From Verrucomicrobiia bacterium (GTDB lineage Bacteria > Verrucomicrobiota > Verrucomicrobiia > Verrucomicrobiales > Akkermansiaceae): a DNA stretch of 64,000 bases. Where the stretch lies: the NCBI GenBank assembly GCA_947462875.1, contig CANHQJ010000005.1, forward strand, positions 1 to 64,000. Direction: 5' to 3'. The notes below the pieces were generated by a model. The model was not told the DNA's origin. It did not search any database and was given only the letters and a program-made list of their open reading frames with translations. Made by a program: the position numbers and the translations under genes. Positions within the stretch are counted from its first letter, which is position 1. Every line of letters begins with the position of its first letter. This document shows, in pieces, positions 13,001 through 22,900 of the stretch.

Positions 13001-13732
13001 GCCAATGGTGGTCGTGATGGCTCCACTAATGGATGTACTATCAATCACGCCGCCACCGGAGCCCAAGGTAATGCCACGATTGGCATTGATCGTTTGGTTG
13101 CCCACGGTCACGCGCAGGGTGCCGCCATCCAGGGTCAGTTGATCCGCCACCGCCGCACCGGGCGCGGCGCCCAGTCCGCTGTCCGCCGCGATGGAAATGG
13201 TTCCCCCCGTGATGCTGGTTTTGCCTGTAAATGTGTTAGCCCCGGCAAGACTCAACAATCCTGCTCCGGATTTGGCGATGCCGAAACCCGTGCCCGAAAT
13301 CACCGAGCTGATGTTCGCCGTTCCTGTGATCGCAAACGGTGTCGCCACCGCATTCAATTCCAGCGCCACACCTCCGGAAATGGTCGGTGTCCCCTCTTGC
13401 ACCGTCAATCCCCCTATGACTTGTGTGCCGTTCAACGTCACAGTGTAGGCCGATGTCGCATCCGTTCCCGCCGAAAAAATCGCCACGTCGCCCGCTGTCC
13501 ATACGGCTGTCACCACATCCCCGGCGGCACTGGTGCTCCAGAAAGTATCCGTGCCCCAGATTCCCGTGGGAGTCACGCCTGCTCCTGCCGTATCCGCGTT
13601 CGCATCCCAATACGAATCCGCCGCTTTTGCCGGTTTGACGGCCAATGCCATGGCCAATGCCGTGGCAAGAATGGTGGGGATAAAAAAACGACGTGTCGCA
13701 CGTATGCGCACAAGGCTGAATTTGGATTTCAT
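1031..13732 (-). CDS. giant PATR-repeat secreted protein, 4233 aa
   Basis: This is a 4233-residue Gly/Thr/Ser/Asn/Ala-rich protein made almost entirely of autotransporter-associated beta-strand repeats of the form KTGxGTLTLSGANTYTGxTT-VxxGTL; I count about twenty clear copies. Such repeats are expected to fold as a long right-handed beta-helix. The signal peptide (residues 1-37 or 38, ending AKA|A) carries TRRFFIP at 13-19, matching the twin-arginine pattern. An internal W-x-G...W...NW cap lies near 10790-10885. A block of about 370 residues (12420-11300) is shared with all three other giants. A 180-residue module starting W-A-T-(I/V) occurs twice (6715-6190 and 4505-3970). The C-terminus has a DDDGDSFSNLMEYAFGTNP calcium-loop-like segment at about residue 4114 and ends in FFRVQIAE. 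No autotransporter barrel is visible. The ATG at 13732 is chosen because its signal peptide aligns with the three paralogues. Adhesin or structural fibre is the best guess; no enzyme domain was recognised. Confidence 0.9.
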   Translation of the reverse strand: MKSKFSLVRIRATRRFFIPTILATALAMALAVKPAKAADSYWDANADTAGAGVTPTGIWGTDTFWSTSAAGDVVTAVWTAGDVAIFSAGTDATSAYTVTLNGTQVIGGLTVQEGTPTISGGVALELNAVATPFAITGTANISSVISGTGFGIAKSGAGLLSLAGANTFTGKTSITGGTISIAADSGLGAAPGAAVADQLTLDGGTLRVTVGNQTINANRGITLGSGGGVIDSTSISGAITTTIGGVVAGTGPLTLRATGNLSANGGGDGGLGIRLNQATNTFIGDVTITAGLVSYANNLSFGNAANKIILNGGGLLDNNANIALARDIEVQAGGGTFRGYGSTNVIWSGAITGSGNINRTDGGTLTLSGNLSGFSGTYNNQGGNTTLTGTASTIGGNWTTGGGNLTVNSTANQALAGNLTGSGAFVKDSAGILTLSGTNNHTGATTITAGTLRQGVANAVSLGGALTVNGTSVFDLNAFNASVASLGGAAGGIVRDDAAGSGTTTLSITNAGTSDVSIRNGATRTVALRVTNPTGSFALTNGSNTFSGGIVLTNSATGTRMSPGTITAGAYGTGAITIGESATDLAGIYFTTATQTLANPIIFNTALGNDRVGIRTDVAGITLSGVITANLAPATFTANTATAGSFTLTNQVTGASGIVLDITSKSASATQFLVTLNNATLNPNNYQGDTVINFNAASGKSATLALGAANQIPHGSGTGNVIINTNGTGVGRLNLGGFSDTINGLSGNGTVDGVSGTPTLTIGGNNATATFSGPIVNAAGSLALAKTGTGTQTLSGASTFSGGTTVSNGTLIATGSSSLGTNSGVTVANGATLAYQPTVAGPLNLGTGVINLASGSRVRTALGGTLGQSAITSTGAAVTVAGPVTLDVFVIPGAAPATGTHNLITAASGLNNATYSIGVVYNASNYTLSGLSQSGTAVSISTAAATPLASVYWKGGFADGNNVWAISNGSTASNWASDVGGTDTSLTPGSGTTVIFSATGATNQGDMILGQNMTIGGIVVNDTNAVVLNTTVNGHALTTGAGGLQINSGAGAVTIAAPVILGAAQSWLNDSGSTLTLAGTIANGGFAHTLGGSGAISLSGTVSGAGGVIKTGAGTLTISGLQTYTGVTDLVGGTIALTSGNPLATTTVDINGGAMDFGSLTAVSFGGLQGTQNLSMLNASAAPITLTIGSGNTNTTYAGVLSGAAANLVKVGTGSLTLTGTNAYTGTTTVNRGNLLLGASAPTIQGSFIMNGPDLTNARMLQANQFAAGVVASFPTASAVWNRLDFLGKSQSLAGIETGSVAAQGGGVIQNRQNGNTTANSFGPATLTLTGSGSYYFNGHLRNVDGGTVGFDTLGVVKTGTGTQALQGSVISYTDPTVVNAGILRLVNTTAFASPINNAATVEFNVTSAVNFGTGVALSGAGTYNKTGTALLQFNGSQAITATGQINIQEGTLQNNNNVTNWSGNKADIDVSSGAIFDIFADPVFLDVLTGTGIVQNNFGNATGQSGSSANIEKLVLGTNDGTGTFAGVIRGNVTNATLAAGVGGGGLQLEKVGTGTQILTGTNLYTGSTTVNGGTLQLDFATGGTSNIISPASALILGGGTLEVKGGSGEANAQTFNGISGSGNILLTGNGATSIDVSVGAINTTSGTINFAGSDATDIALGSRNFLTTTTTTGNDGTTRLGGHLWNGTSWASTSSAGGNHVVEWVGTYTDLTTDGNDVTNPTTDLRIIDGAATGTAATFSASTTANSLLMTAPTYATTIDLGTNTLTLGNGAGATGALASSTGAQALTMGATPGQGFLTAGTTAAASSLVINNESSSLVTVNSVISNNAAAGVVSLSSGGAVTLTGANTFTGTTTVAEGTLTLGGAGTLGAGTYAGAIANAGTLTFASSANQTFSGIISGTGALTVNGSGTLTLSGANTFTGATTVTAGTLKLGNNAGLGNTPLATVATGAMLDLAGFASGRPVSIIGTGIGSLGVITNSSTTTGASIGTVTLTGNASASSAVTGGADTAKLVSFGTLNLGGNKLTLSSGAFFAGIQSISSGDIDINNGATLYSTTAGSFVTATGTITINTGGRLETRDTNNTGAGTVHTIALNGGILSRGQIIGNNGGGAGAILKNNVTVDAVNGGSIINSSSGGFGLNFRLTGAISGSGPLTLGGAIGVEFQGDTSAYTGTATGSGGTITFNPSSATQIFAGNLAGGQPVLKSGSNLTVLAGNNLHSGSTTVSGGTLALSGTNTTSTSAFTVNAGTILRLDYGTNNNRKIGSGVLTLSGGAIELTGGSFEDSVASTTLTAATNSTITRTTGTAVLNLGAISINSTSRLNLAQSGIARTTNANNAQGVLGSWATIGGNLPAINDGTGLIVAATTTDLTRLSSGSKVIADGASSHVRFIEGTGSAGNFTLGAATTTVNTLTQSSEGGTSAASIDLALQTLALNSVTVGTGAGALTIGTSLNNGTLRAAGTSLEFRDFAAAGITVNSIIADGTGATLVRKFDPGTMTFFGTNSYTGGTIVDAGTLTANLGNTAGARFPFGSGTITMNAGTTLRMFAASTSNAMSFVNPINLNSATLTSEDAVQTYSGNIALTGANTVNVSYAAKDAAFNGVVSGGGSLTKASAGLLTLSNANTYTGGTTISGGTIRTTNTASLGAAAQALNLNSGTLQLASDAALSSKNVTVSASSTIVLDRLTSGAGISTSLGNVTFGNGFTLTVNKGANVVSGVSTLDFTGFPQLGTTASSTTTFAVGADVDVILSGNLSGTASVARVTKTGAGSLILSGNNNWWDPAGNTGLVTISGGTVDLRSQNAMGDGNAASVNRIDLSMAAATTLRLGTDTALANTANVTLTGSGATIISDRNTAGAGITNQLNVLSIGAHTLNVTGGSRVTSGTTQVNFNSATLTGNAVFNVVNPAAGSTNMLVSGVMGGAFSLTKSGSGTLTLQGANTISTTVAVTGGTLNLSGANGAIASATGITLSNGGALTLANTSAANNTNRIANTLAMNGGTLNFTNNQGAANYSETTGALSVGGGTNTIATGQAATGQTSLLTFASLARTAGTLNFTGTGLGTTVDTKNEIRFTTNPTLSAGIIGTWATVNGTDFATTTGANNSVVAYSAYTDVTRLESGSKVIANTAANNVRIIEGTGVAPASITLAAATTTINTLNQSTSGGTSAATIDPDLTNTTLAVNSILVSAGAGGLTIGTAVADGNLRAVTTALQVIENSSGGSTINSTITNGTAASSFTKSGTGLLTLTGTNTYTGVTTIDGGILAVSVLANGAANSGIGAAAADAANLILSNGTLRYTGNTASSNRAFTIVAGNTGTVDVSTSAQTLTISGGIAATTGNLVKGGAGNLTLSAASQHSGTTAVTGSGRLTVSATMVNSSAFSAGTGSTLEFGATNIFVAGHGTALADSRVISVDGGTLLFNTLADFRFGNVTLSNGATWTSNRALSGWDTLLANVVSGPATVNVTGTGASTMNGSGGIRLQGVQNFNVADVTSSAATDLAVSMILGTTGNAGGANGGINKIGVGTMSLQGANAYIGATNVLGGVLAIGTGGTTSVSSIITVSTGATLRFDRNDVWGNHQATTSSPIVLNQGTLATNGNFNTIINPTLNGGTVTLNGGASASYPALAIKGTLTVGGTAASTINVGTGTFNAINIGPSGTPGTLVVNVADATLSTATDLTINSVLQNNWNAAGNVQVASTLEKTGAGTLALGNGSFAGNTFSGGLTVSNGLVTLQGNNTGGSVAGSGTLTIASGATVRALSHNALGQGTGTLSPLFVNGGSFEGAEFNHISQITMTGGSIVPRSGITPVDGLDMKVFSSLNPSITTNAAATQATISLRISNSSAGPLTTTVADGAAAIDLSISGVIAGSQGLVKAGAGTLNLTGANTYGGGTTVNQGTLTVGTGGTLGAVTGALVVSNTNTGAGTNSVLNLATAVNTTTGSLSGTIAVPTSGINTATINTQAGRVFTVNQTTAGTYAGVIAGTGDFVLGASSTNTLTLTGANTYTGTTTVNAGTLALVGGSQASPVTVSTGASLSFAIGSPTTSSSSFDVTAGTIKVTGTPTLDSHTLVTSSTGITGTPTLHAAIPGYLLKKYNDNSLRLISLYQEWADVNNVTGAKGADDDGDSFSNLMEYAFGTNPKVASSGSITYSGGAVTATGQPVLLEESGVYYAVFGRRADYVAAGLTYTVQFSAGLDQWTDGVVAPTVIATDGTIDAVRVPFPNFVPTPAGPKKPTFFRVQIAE
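3970..6715 (-). repeat. two diverged copies of one module inside the 4233-aa giant
   Basis: Copy one (6715-6190) reads GSWATIGGNLP, LTRLSSGSKVIADG, RFIEGTG, ATTTVNTLTQSSEGGTSAA, LTIGTS. Copy two (4505-3970) reads GTWATVNGTDFA, VTRLESGSKVIANT, RIIEGTG, ATTTINTLNQSTSGGTSAA, LTIGTA. They are separated by about 1.7 kb of ordinary PATR sequence, which indicates an internal duplication. Confidence 0.7.
11300..12420 (-). repeat. module shared by all four giants (copy 1)
   Basis: This block of about 370 residues contains, in order, RQGVANA, the N-G-A-T-R-x-V-A-L-R-V-T motif, TNGSNTFSGGIVLTN, TDLAGIYF, DRVGIRTDV, ITANLAPATF, GDTVI, QIPHGSGTGNVIINTNGTG, TINGLSGNG and GTGTQTLSGASTFSGG. The same order and many of the same residues recur in the other three giants. 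Boundaries are approximate because the edges were judged by eye on the protein level. Confidence 0.75.
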
Positions 13733-13895
13733 AGCTGTTGGAACTTGTTAGGGGATGGAACTTGGGGCGGGCAGCAGCAAACATTTGAATTCTGTCGCTG
13801 CTATGAAAAGCAGTACATTCTAGTCAGACGACCAACGCAAGAAAAAAAACCAAAATCCGCATGCATTCGTCTCATTCATCCGATTGATCCGTCAC
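13733..13895 (-). promoter_or_regulatory. leader and presumed promoter region of the 4233-aa giant
   Basis: These 163 bp separate the upstream terminator from the giant's ATG and contain no gene. The 36 nt before the ATG are C/A-rich with only three G in the mRNA sense and no Shine-Dalgarno sequence. The opposite strand correspondingly shows GGGG (13751-13754), GGGG (13764-13767) and GGG (13769-13771) runs. A small hairpin CTGCT/AGCAG lies at 13798-13813. No convincing -35/-10 pair was found, although TTGCGT near 13836 is a possible -35. Confidence 0.4.
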
Positions 13896-13927
13896 AAAAA
13901 ACGGCCGCCATCCGGGGATGGCGGCCG
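13896..13927 (-). terminator. Rho-independent terminator after the 4124-aa giant
   Basis: A perfect 12-bp inverted repeat (CGGCCGCCATCC at 13902-13913 and its complement at 13916-13927) is followed on the minus strand by six T residues (13901-13896). It sits 20 bp past the stop codon of the 13948-26322 gene. The stem is identical to that at 26451-26476. Confidence 0.92.
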
Positions 13928-13947
13928 CTTTGTCGATTCGCCTTTTC

Positions 13948-16900
13948 TTATTGTGGCGTTGCGTCCGTCACTCTCAGGCGCATGTAGTCACTGCTGTCGG
14001 TCGCGGTATCTCCTTCCGTGCGGAAGGTGTGCCACTCCCAGCCACTGTCCAGATTTGGCAGCGCGGGCACAATCGCGCTTCGCACCGAAGCGGCATCATC
14101 GCCCTCTACTTCGCTTACCACCACCGTGTTCCACGTCGTCAGGTCGTCCGAGCCCTCGATGGTGTATTTCACCAGGTCCTTGATCGCTTCCTGCTTGCTG
14201 CCATTGTCGGCAAAGGTCGCGACGGCGCGGGTGGCCACGGTATAAGTCAACACGGGGCTGCCACCGATCACGTGGATCTTGGGATAGACCCGTGCTCCCG
14301 AGCCGCCGTTTTTCGGATTCGAGTTCGTGGCGAACTCCAGCAGGTTGTTCATTCCATCGCCATCGGGGTCAGCCGATTTCGCCGCATCACCATCCAGCAG
14401 GCCGAAGCCGTTGGCCCAAGCCTGGAAAGGATCCCCGTTGATGACTTTGATCTTACCATCGTCCTTGAATGTGCTGTAATCCCACGCCAATCCTGAGCTC
14501 AACGCCGCGGCAGTGAAATCGAAGCTATAATCGCCAGTGGTCAATCCCGTCACGTCAGCAATGTCAAAGCTATCGTTCAACACAGGAACATAACCACTGA
14601 GTGTCACGACAATCTTTCCATCTGCCGTAAGATCTCCCGCGACAATAACTCTATCACTCTGATTGGCGGCTGTTCCCGTGATAGTGGCGGCGTAGTTCGA
14701 TCCTGAATCAAGCGCAAGTGTGCTGCTGAAATTCAGCGAAGCAACGCTGTTTCTGCCTGGGGAAACTGTACCTCCGCTCGCCACCGTGGTGGCCCCGGCA
14801 ATCGTACCGTTACCGCCAAGTGTGCCTGTGGTGGCCACGCTAACCGAACCTGCGTTGGTTCCATTGATGAATAAGGAGCCACCTGTCACAGAAGTTCCGC
14901 CCGTATGGGTATTCGCTCCAGAGAGGGTGAGAGAGCCCGCTCCTTGCTTGGTAAGAGCCAATGCCCCAGTGAGTCGCACACTGTTGGCGGTGCCAGGAGT
15001 GGTGGTCGCCGTGGGTGAGAAATCAGCGGCATTATTCACGGTCAGAGTGGCAGCGGTAGTACTGGTAATTGTCCTGGTGCCAGTCGAGCTGGTGCCATTG
15101 TCGTTGTAAGTGATACCCGCGATCGTCTGGTCGAAACCATTAAGGTCGATAGCCCCTGTGCTACCTCCCGAAGGATTGCCCATAATCGCCACACTTGTCG
15201 AAGGCAAAACGTTGGCTGAGCCCATTCTCAAAGTGCCGTTTGCCACACCAGTGTCAACCCAACTGTAGGTCTTGCCTGGTGCTCCCACTACCCATGTGCC
15301 ACCATCCGTCTTCGCAAGGTTTCCGCCCGTTAGATTGATACTTCCGATGACTTGATTCAAGGCATTGGTTGATTCACCCCGCAAGAACAGCACAGCACCA
15401 GAAGACATAGTGCCTGTGATGTCGCCACTGATGGTGATGGAACCACTACTATTGGAGGAAACAAATTGCACGAGGTTTGACGAACTGCTCACATCGATAG
15501 GACCGGTGAAGGTATGGTTCTGGGCAGCGTTGAGAACGACTTGGGCACGGCCAGCCGCACTACCAAAGAAATTGATCGGCTCGGCGATGGTTAGACCTGT
15601 GGTCGCATTGGTCAAACTGAGGGTATTGGCCCCTGTGCCATTTCCTCCGTTAACGGTGGTAGAGCCCACAGTCGTGCCAAGCGCGTTATTGTGGGTGATC
15701 GCCAAGGTTCCACCGTTGATTGTGGTAGCTCCCGCGTAGCTATTATCTCCGGACAGAATCAATGTTGATCCACCCGTCTTGGTCAAACCGCCCGTGCCGA
15801 GACTGATAGGACCAGTGATGCTGCTTGCTACTGAGCCATCGGTGTTAAAGGCAAGATTGGTATTGGAACCGGTAATACTGCTAGCACCCGTGAAGTTCAG
15901 TGAAGATCCGCCATCGGCAGTGAACAAAGCATCACCACTCAGGGTGATCGCGCCACTCAGGTTGACATTCTTGTTGCCTCCCATATTGAGAACACCGTTG
16001 GTGGCGGTCGTGCCCGTTCCCTGAACGGTGAAAGGCTCTGCCACGGTCAAGTTTGTCGCCAGTGAGTTAAAGGTCACACGTGCTCCGCTCACCACGGCTG
16101 TCTCTGCCGCAGTCGAACCGAGAGCGTCGATGTTGCCCACACTGAGCATACCCGCATTGACAGAAGTCAGACCGGTGTAGGTATTGGTTCCGGAGAGGGC
16201 CAGGATGCCGAGTCCCTCTTTCGTCAAGGTGCCCACTGCAGCTGGCGCCTCGGCATCTTGCAGCACCTGGGCGATGGTAATGTCACGTCCGGATGGCACG
16301 TTGAACTTCGCACCGTTATCCGTGAGATAAGCATTGGTGAAGGTGCCAGCAGGAATGTAGGTAGCACTTGCCGCCACCGGAGAGAGGAAGCCCGTTGAGG
16401 AATCGAAGGTGATGGTCGCTGTGGCACCAGAGCCTTTCGCATTGGTTGGGAAGGCGGGCAATGTCACCTGCGCGGTGCCGCCGATGGTGATCGTCGAACT
16501 GCTGTTGTTGCCGCCGGACAGCGCGTTGAATGTTGTCGCAGAGAATGTTCCACCCGTGAGACTCAAGGCAGCGTTGCCACCCGCGTTGTTCACAGCAACA
16601 CTACCAGCCAATTGCAAGATACCAACCGTCGCGGTGCCGCCGGTTTGGTTGAACGTGCCAGTCGTGTTCGTCGCAAGGTTGTTATCCGAGCGAGCAATAC
16701 CCAAGAGGGATGTGGAAGCCATATTGAGGACACCTCCACTGGAGAGATTGAAGACCCCTGTCGCGCCGGTATTCACACCAAGCAGGACGCCCAAGCCAGC
16801 GACCGTATTCAACGTACCGCCGCTCAGATTATAAGTGCCCGTTGAGTTGCTGCCAGCAGTAGTTCCGGTGCCACCATTACCCAGCAACAGTTGATTGCCG

Positions 16901-19900
16901 CTCATGGTCAGCGTGCCGCCCGTTTGGTTGACAATACCTGCGGTGAGTGGATTGTCGCCAGAGCCGACATTAAATACCCCAGTCGTCATTGTACCATTAC
17001 TGATATTGAGTGTTGCTGTGGTCGACAGGAGATTGCCAACCATGATCGCGCCCATCGTGGCGGTGCGAGCACCTGATAGCGTGAGCACGCCGTTACTGAC
17101 CGTGGTCGTGCCACTGTAGGTGTTTGCACCGGTAAGCTCTACCGTTCCAGCTCCATTCACTTGAACATTGCGCGCACCACTGACAACACCGCTCATGGTA
17201 AGGGTGGTGGTCGCAGCCGGTTGCGCCACCATGTTACTAGCAAGAAACACGTTCTCGGCAATGGTATGCGAGCCGGTTGTTACCGTAACCACCGCGTTGT
17301 TCGCACTGTTGTTCAGTGTCAAATTGCTGCTGCCATTGGCACCGATGGTGTAGGCATTCGCATTGTTAAAGCGGATAAATCCAACGCTCTGTGGCGTATC
17401 CACGATCACAGCTCTTGGCGCCGTGATGACGGAACCGAATAATGCGGCATCACCTGCGATCTCTGGCAGGTAGCCAGTCCAATTGGTGCCCAGACTCCAG
17501 TTGCCACCGCTATCAACACCCCATGCACTTTCATCCACGGTAGCCGTCACAATGATGGTGTTACCGACAATTGCGGGGGTCAAGGTCACTCGGCCGATGG
17601 TTTGACCGGTGAGCGTGAATCCTCCGCTATTGATCGGATTGGCGGAGCTCACCAAAGTATAAGTATCGCCGGCTGACAGACCGCTGAGTGCATTGAAGGT
17701 GAACGCGCTATTCGCAGTGAGGGTGAAATTATCTACCGTGATCGTGTCATTGATACCAGAGGCGCCCAAATCAAAATTCAAAGTGCCGCCGCTGAGAGTC
17801 ATCGATTTGCCTGTAAGATCCAGTGCATTCGTCGCCGCTGTCGTAAATCCTAGCGTGCCAGTTCCACCCACAGTGATGGCGCTGGTCGAGGGTGTCCCTG
17901 CCGCGGCTCCATCGAGTTGCAACCTACCAGCGGAGACAAGAGTCGCTCCGCTGAAGGTATTCGCTCCAGAGAGTGTCAAGGTATTAGCACCAAGTTTGGT
18001 CAGACCACCAGAGGTGTTGTTGGTTGTCAGTGGCGAAGTGTTAAAAGGAGCAATCGAGCCGCCACCGCCCGTGAGGGTGATGGTAGGTGTTTCATTTTCG
18101 GTGTAAGTTCCCGGATTGGTGATGACAATGCCACTTACCTTATCGCCGGAGAGAAGCGCATAACCAGTGGCTGGCACTCCGCCGCCAGAAGGTGCGGCAA
18201 ACCGCACCATGGGAGCTCCAACGTATCCCGAGTTACCTGCCAAGCCCGAAACATCGCCGATGTTGTCTTGCGTCACGGCGTATCCGCTCGCAACAAGCAG
18301 CGGATTGGTAAATGTCACAGGGAAGTTATTGGTATCCACGACCAAGCCACCCGTGAAATTCGACGTGCTGCCAATCTGCGTGTTGAATGCAGTGTTGGCA
18401 TTGTTGTTATTGGTGATCGCACCGAAGACCGTTGACGTGAAGATATAGTTTGCTGTGCTGGCAGGGATCACTGCTGTCAACCCGGCGGTGGCTCTCAAAG
18501 TTCCACCAGCGAAGTTGATATAGCTGTTGTTTGTTCCAACGGCAGCAGTTCCAGTGGCGATGTTCAAGCCCAGGGAAAGGGTGCCTCCTGCGACGTTCAA
18601 AAAGCCGTCACTGGTGAACGTTCCGGAAGCAAATGTACCCTGTCCGAAGTTGATGCCCCTGGTGCCAGTGTCCACGTTTCCGCCAGCAACATTGAGCATG
18701 CCATAGGAGGCATTGTTGGTGCTGGTCATGCTAAGCCCGGTGATTGAAAACTGAGCTGTGACAGCGGCGGACCGGGTGAAGCTACCGCCTGGGGCGACGG
18801 TCATGGACATATTGCCGCTGTTGCGAATCGGCAGGAACCAGTCACCGACATTCTGCGTCAGCGCACCAGACCCACCCACATAGATCACCGCCGTCGACGC
18901 GTTACCATTGGTTAAACCTGTTCCGTCAAAACGGGCAGTGTTAAACGTACCTCCAGTAATGTTCCACATCCCGTAGCCACCGTTGTTGGAGAGATATTGA
19001 TCGTCGGCGGCGTTGGGCGGCACGATGGTCACGCTGCCTGCGGTTTGATTCATCACGGCAACGCTGCCAGCTACGTTTGCCCCAGTGAAGATCCGGTAGC
19101 TGTTCACGTTGCCGCTGATATTGACGACGGTGTTACCAGCGGTATCGCCGTAACGTAAGGCACTTGAGCCGACGGTGCCGGTCAGCGAACCGGTTAGGTT
19201 GAAAACTCCACCATTGATAGTGGTATTGCCGGTATAGGTGCTATTCCCGCTGAGAGTGAGAGTCCCTGCACCATCTTTGGTCACGCCACCTGCTCCAGTC
19301 GCGATCGCACCAGAGATCGTGATATTGCCCGCACCGCCAACAACGAGATTCAGGTTGGACGAACTAACGGCGATCGGATTGCTCAGGGTCAGCGTGCCGC
19401 TGTCCGAGTTGATCCGTGCCTGGGTTGCCAAGGTGATCGTGCCGCCGTAGGTGTTGTCACCGGCCATGTTGCGTAAGGCACCCAAATTGGGAGTAGGGAG
19501 CGTGACCCCACCGCCGTTGATGGTGAGTGATTCCGCGCCGACGGTAATGGCTCCGCCCGTGCCGTCCAGTTCCAATGCACTGGACCCTGTTTGCGTGACA
19601 CCACCTGCGGCCGTGCCGAGTCCTGTGTTATTGGTAATGCGCAAAACTCCTCCTGTAATGGCAGTAGCTCCCGTGTAAGTGTTCGCGCCGTTGAGAATCA
19701 TGGTGCCAGCCCCTGTTTTCGTCAGACCACGGTTGTTACCGCCATCGCCGATGTTGCCGCCGACAGTCAAAACGCTTGCTGAGGTTGTGGCGATAATACT
19801 GGAGCCTAACGTCACCGCGCCCGTGCCCAGATTGAGATCATTGGTGCCAGTGAAAGTGAAATTGCCATTCCAGTTTTGGACGTTGTTGTTGGTCAACGTG

Positions 19901-22900
19901 TTAGCGGTAAGCGGGGTATTGATGGTCGTGCCTGCTCCGATGGTAAACACGCCAGTCCCCAGCGCCGTGGCGCTATTGAGGTTGAGAGTGCCGCCACTGA
20001 GAGTGATGGCGCCTGCACCCGAATTATTTCCAGAGATTGTCAATGCACCCGTGTTGGTTTTATTCACACTTCCCGTGAACACTGTGCTGCCGCTGATCGT
20101 GAGCGAGCCAGTAGGGTCAACATCCCATGTCTGAGCGGCACCAATCGTCAACGGAGCAGAAATGGTGGTATTTCCGCCGCCGGCTAAGACGCGGATTCCA
20201 TTAATAGGACTCGCAGGCGAGATGGTAAGTGCGCCGCCTGTGCCCTCAGTGATTGTTGCATCAGTGATACCAGAGGGCGAATTGGTAAATTGCAGGCTGT
20301 TTACCGTAAATGCGGCATCCAACGTAGTGGTGATCGTATTTGTTACGGTAGGGGCACCGGTAGCACTGAAGATCACCGAATCTGTGGCAACAGGAATGCT
20401 GCTTGCATCCACCAAGCCAGCACTATCCGCAGTCCAGTTCGCTGAGCCACTGCCTAAGGTATTCCAGGACAGATTTTGCCCACCTCGCCAGTAGATCGGC
20501 ACTTCGGCGACTACTGAAATGCTGACAAGTGAATCAGTGGCGGTGATCGTATAATTGAAGCCACTAGGCGCGGCGCCGAGAACATAAGTGGCACCCGACA
20601 GGCCACTGGGTGCAGTAATGAGGTTATAGGTTCCCGCTGCCACTGTGCCAAACAAGTTGAGTGTTACTACGCCCGCAGTTACTGCTGTGCCGGAGGCACC
20701 CACCGCAATGCTATCGTTTGTCGGTGTGTTCGTAACCTCGAAGCCTAATTGCGCGCCATTTGCGAGAGTTAATGCTCCTGCGGAATTTCCAAGGACAAGC
20801 GCTTCAATGGCGGAATTTCGTTGATCAAGATTCCCCGTTGCACCAACTGAGATCGCTGCGACGCCGCCCGTGCCGAAACCAGCTTGTAACGTGCCTTCAT
20901 TGACTGCGACACCCGCCAAGCCAGAGTTAAGGGTGGTGCTATCACTGATCACAGCCGTGCCGACGCCAGTTTTGATCAAATTACCCGCAGTGCTAGAAAC
21001 GGTTGCGATGTTTAACACACCCGCAGAGTTTACCACATCAACCGTGCCCGCAGCGGCTCCGATCACTACAGATCGATTGAGCGCATTGGGCCCGGCGGAG
21101 GTGTAGCTGATGCCACCGCCGTCGAGATTAACCACCGTCGAGTTACCGAGTGGTCCTAGCGTCGCAGGAGAGGATGGGAAAGCCACGAAGCCGCCGTTTA
21201 CGTTGAGCGCTCCTGCAAAATTACTACCCGTAGCACCTGTGGGGCTCGCTAAAGTCTGCGTTCCAGAGCCAATTTTGGTAACAGAAAGCGTTCCCGCCGT
21301 ATTATTGATCGCACCGCTATGAGTGGCCGTTGCATTATTATCGCCGAGAGTCAGCGTCACTGTGCCGCTCGTGCTAGCCACGTTGCCGTTCCCACTCAAA
21401 CCATTGATCGTTTCATTCACGGCGGCAAGGCTCAACAAGCCAATGCCAGTGCCATTGGTATTGATAATGACATTGCCCTTGCCCGTGCCATGGGGAATCT
21501 GCTCCGCAGTTCCTACCTGTAATGTTCTGTTGCGGCCAGCGGTGGCGTTTTGGCCGATCACGGTATCACCGGTATAGTCGTTGTCAGCGGCGCTGTTGTT
21601 CAGCGTGATCGTGATGCCGGCACCGGAAGTCGCCGAATCCAGAATCAATCCCTGGCTACCCGTGACTTTGCCCGACAGAGTGATCGCTCCTGTGCCATTG
21701 GAGCTGAACGTCACCGGGGCGAGATTCGCGGTAATCTGACCGGAAAGAGTAATTCCTGACACGTCAGAGCGAATACCCACACGGTCCGTGCCGAGCGCTG
21801 TATTAATGATGATGTCGTTTGTAAGAGTCTGGCTCGCAGTACTAAATAAAATTCCTGCCAGGTCAGTTGCCGCTTCTCCCACTGTAATCGCACCCGTACC
21901 GTAGGCTCCGGCCGTGATGGTGCCCGGCGACATGCGAGTGCCGCCGATACTATTCGTTAAAACAATGCCACCGGAAAAAGTGTTACTGCCGTTGGTCAGC
22001 GAGAAGTTGCCGTTACCGTTGGTGACACGCAAAGCTACTGCTCTCGTGGCTCCATTGGTGATATTCGCAGCAGAAGCACCCGCATTCGTGATACTGAAAG
22101 TGCTGGTACCAGAACCTGCGGCACCGTCTGTGACGATGCCTGTGCTTAGACCGCCCAGGGTGGTAACAGAAGCGTCAAATCCATTCAAATCAAATGTCGC
22201 ATTCACTAACGGATCCGCAGTACCATTCAGCGTCAGCGCTGTGCCCACTGGAATGGCGTTGGCCACCCCTTGACGAATTGTACCAGCATTTACGGTGGTA
22301 GCCCCCGTGTAGGTGTTTGCACTCGAGAGTGCCAAAATCCCAGTTCCTGTTTTTGTTATACCCAAAGTGCCCACCCCGCCATTTTCCAAAATACCGCTGA
22401 AAGTAGTATCGGTGGCATCTCCCGCCGTAAGCGTTGCCGCTGTGGCAGTATGATTGTTCTGGACAACACCACTGCCAGAGAGAGCAGCGATGGTATTGGA
22501 AAATCCATTGAGGCGCAAGATGCCGGTGCCATTGACGGTAACGGCAGAACTGGCGCTGAACGAATTCGTGGCACCGCCTTGCAAAATTCCACCACTCGGC
22601 ACGGTAGTAGCGCCGTTGTATGTCGAAGCGCCCGCTGCGGCCGAGAGTGTCACGAGACCACTGATGTCGAGTGTTCCAGCGCCTGTTACTGGTCCACTCA
22701 CTGTCAAAGTAGAACCATTGAGGCCAGTGCCAGCCACAGTCCACGTTTGCGCGGCGCCAAGTACAACAGGAGCGGAAATCGTAACGTTTCCGGCATTGCT
22801 CGCCACATTCAAGCCGTCCGAGGACGAAGTCGGCGAGATAGTGAGAACACCGAGTGCTGAAGATGGTGTCACACCAGGCGCGATGTTTACGGCAGTCACT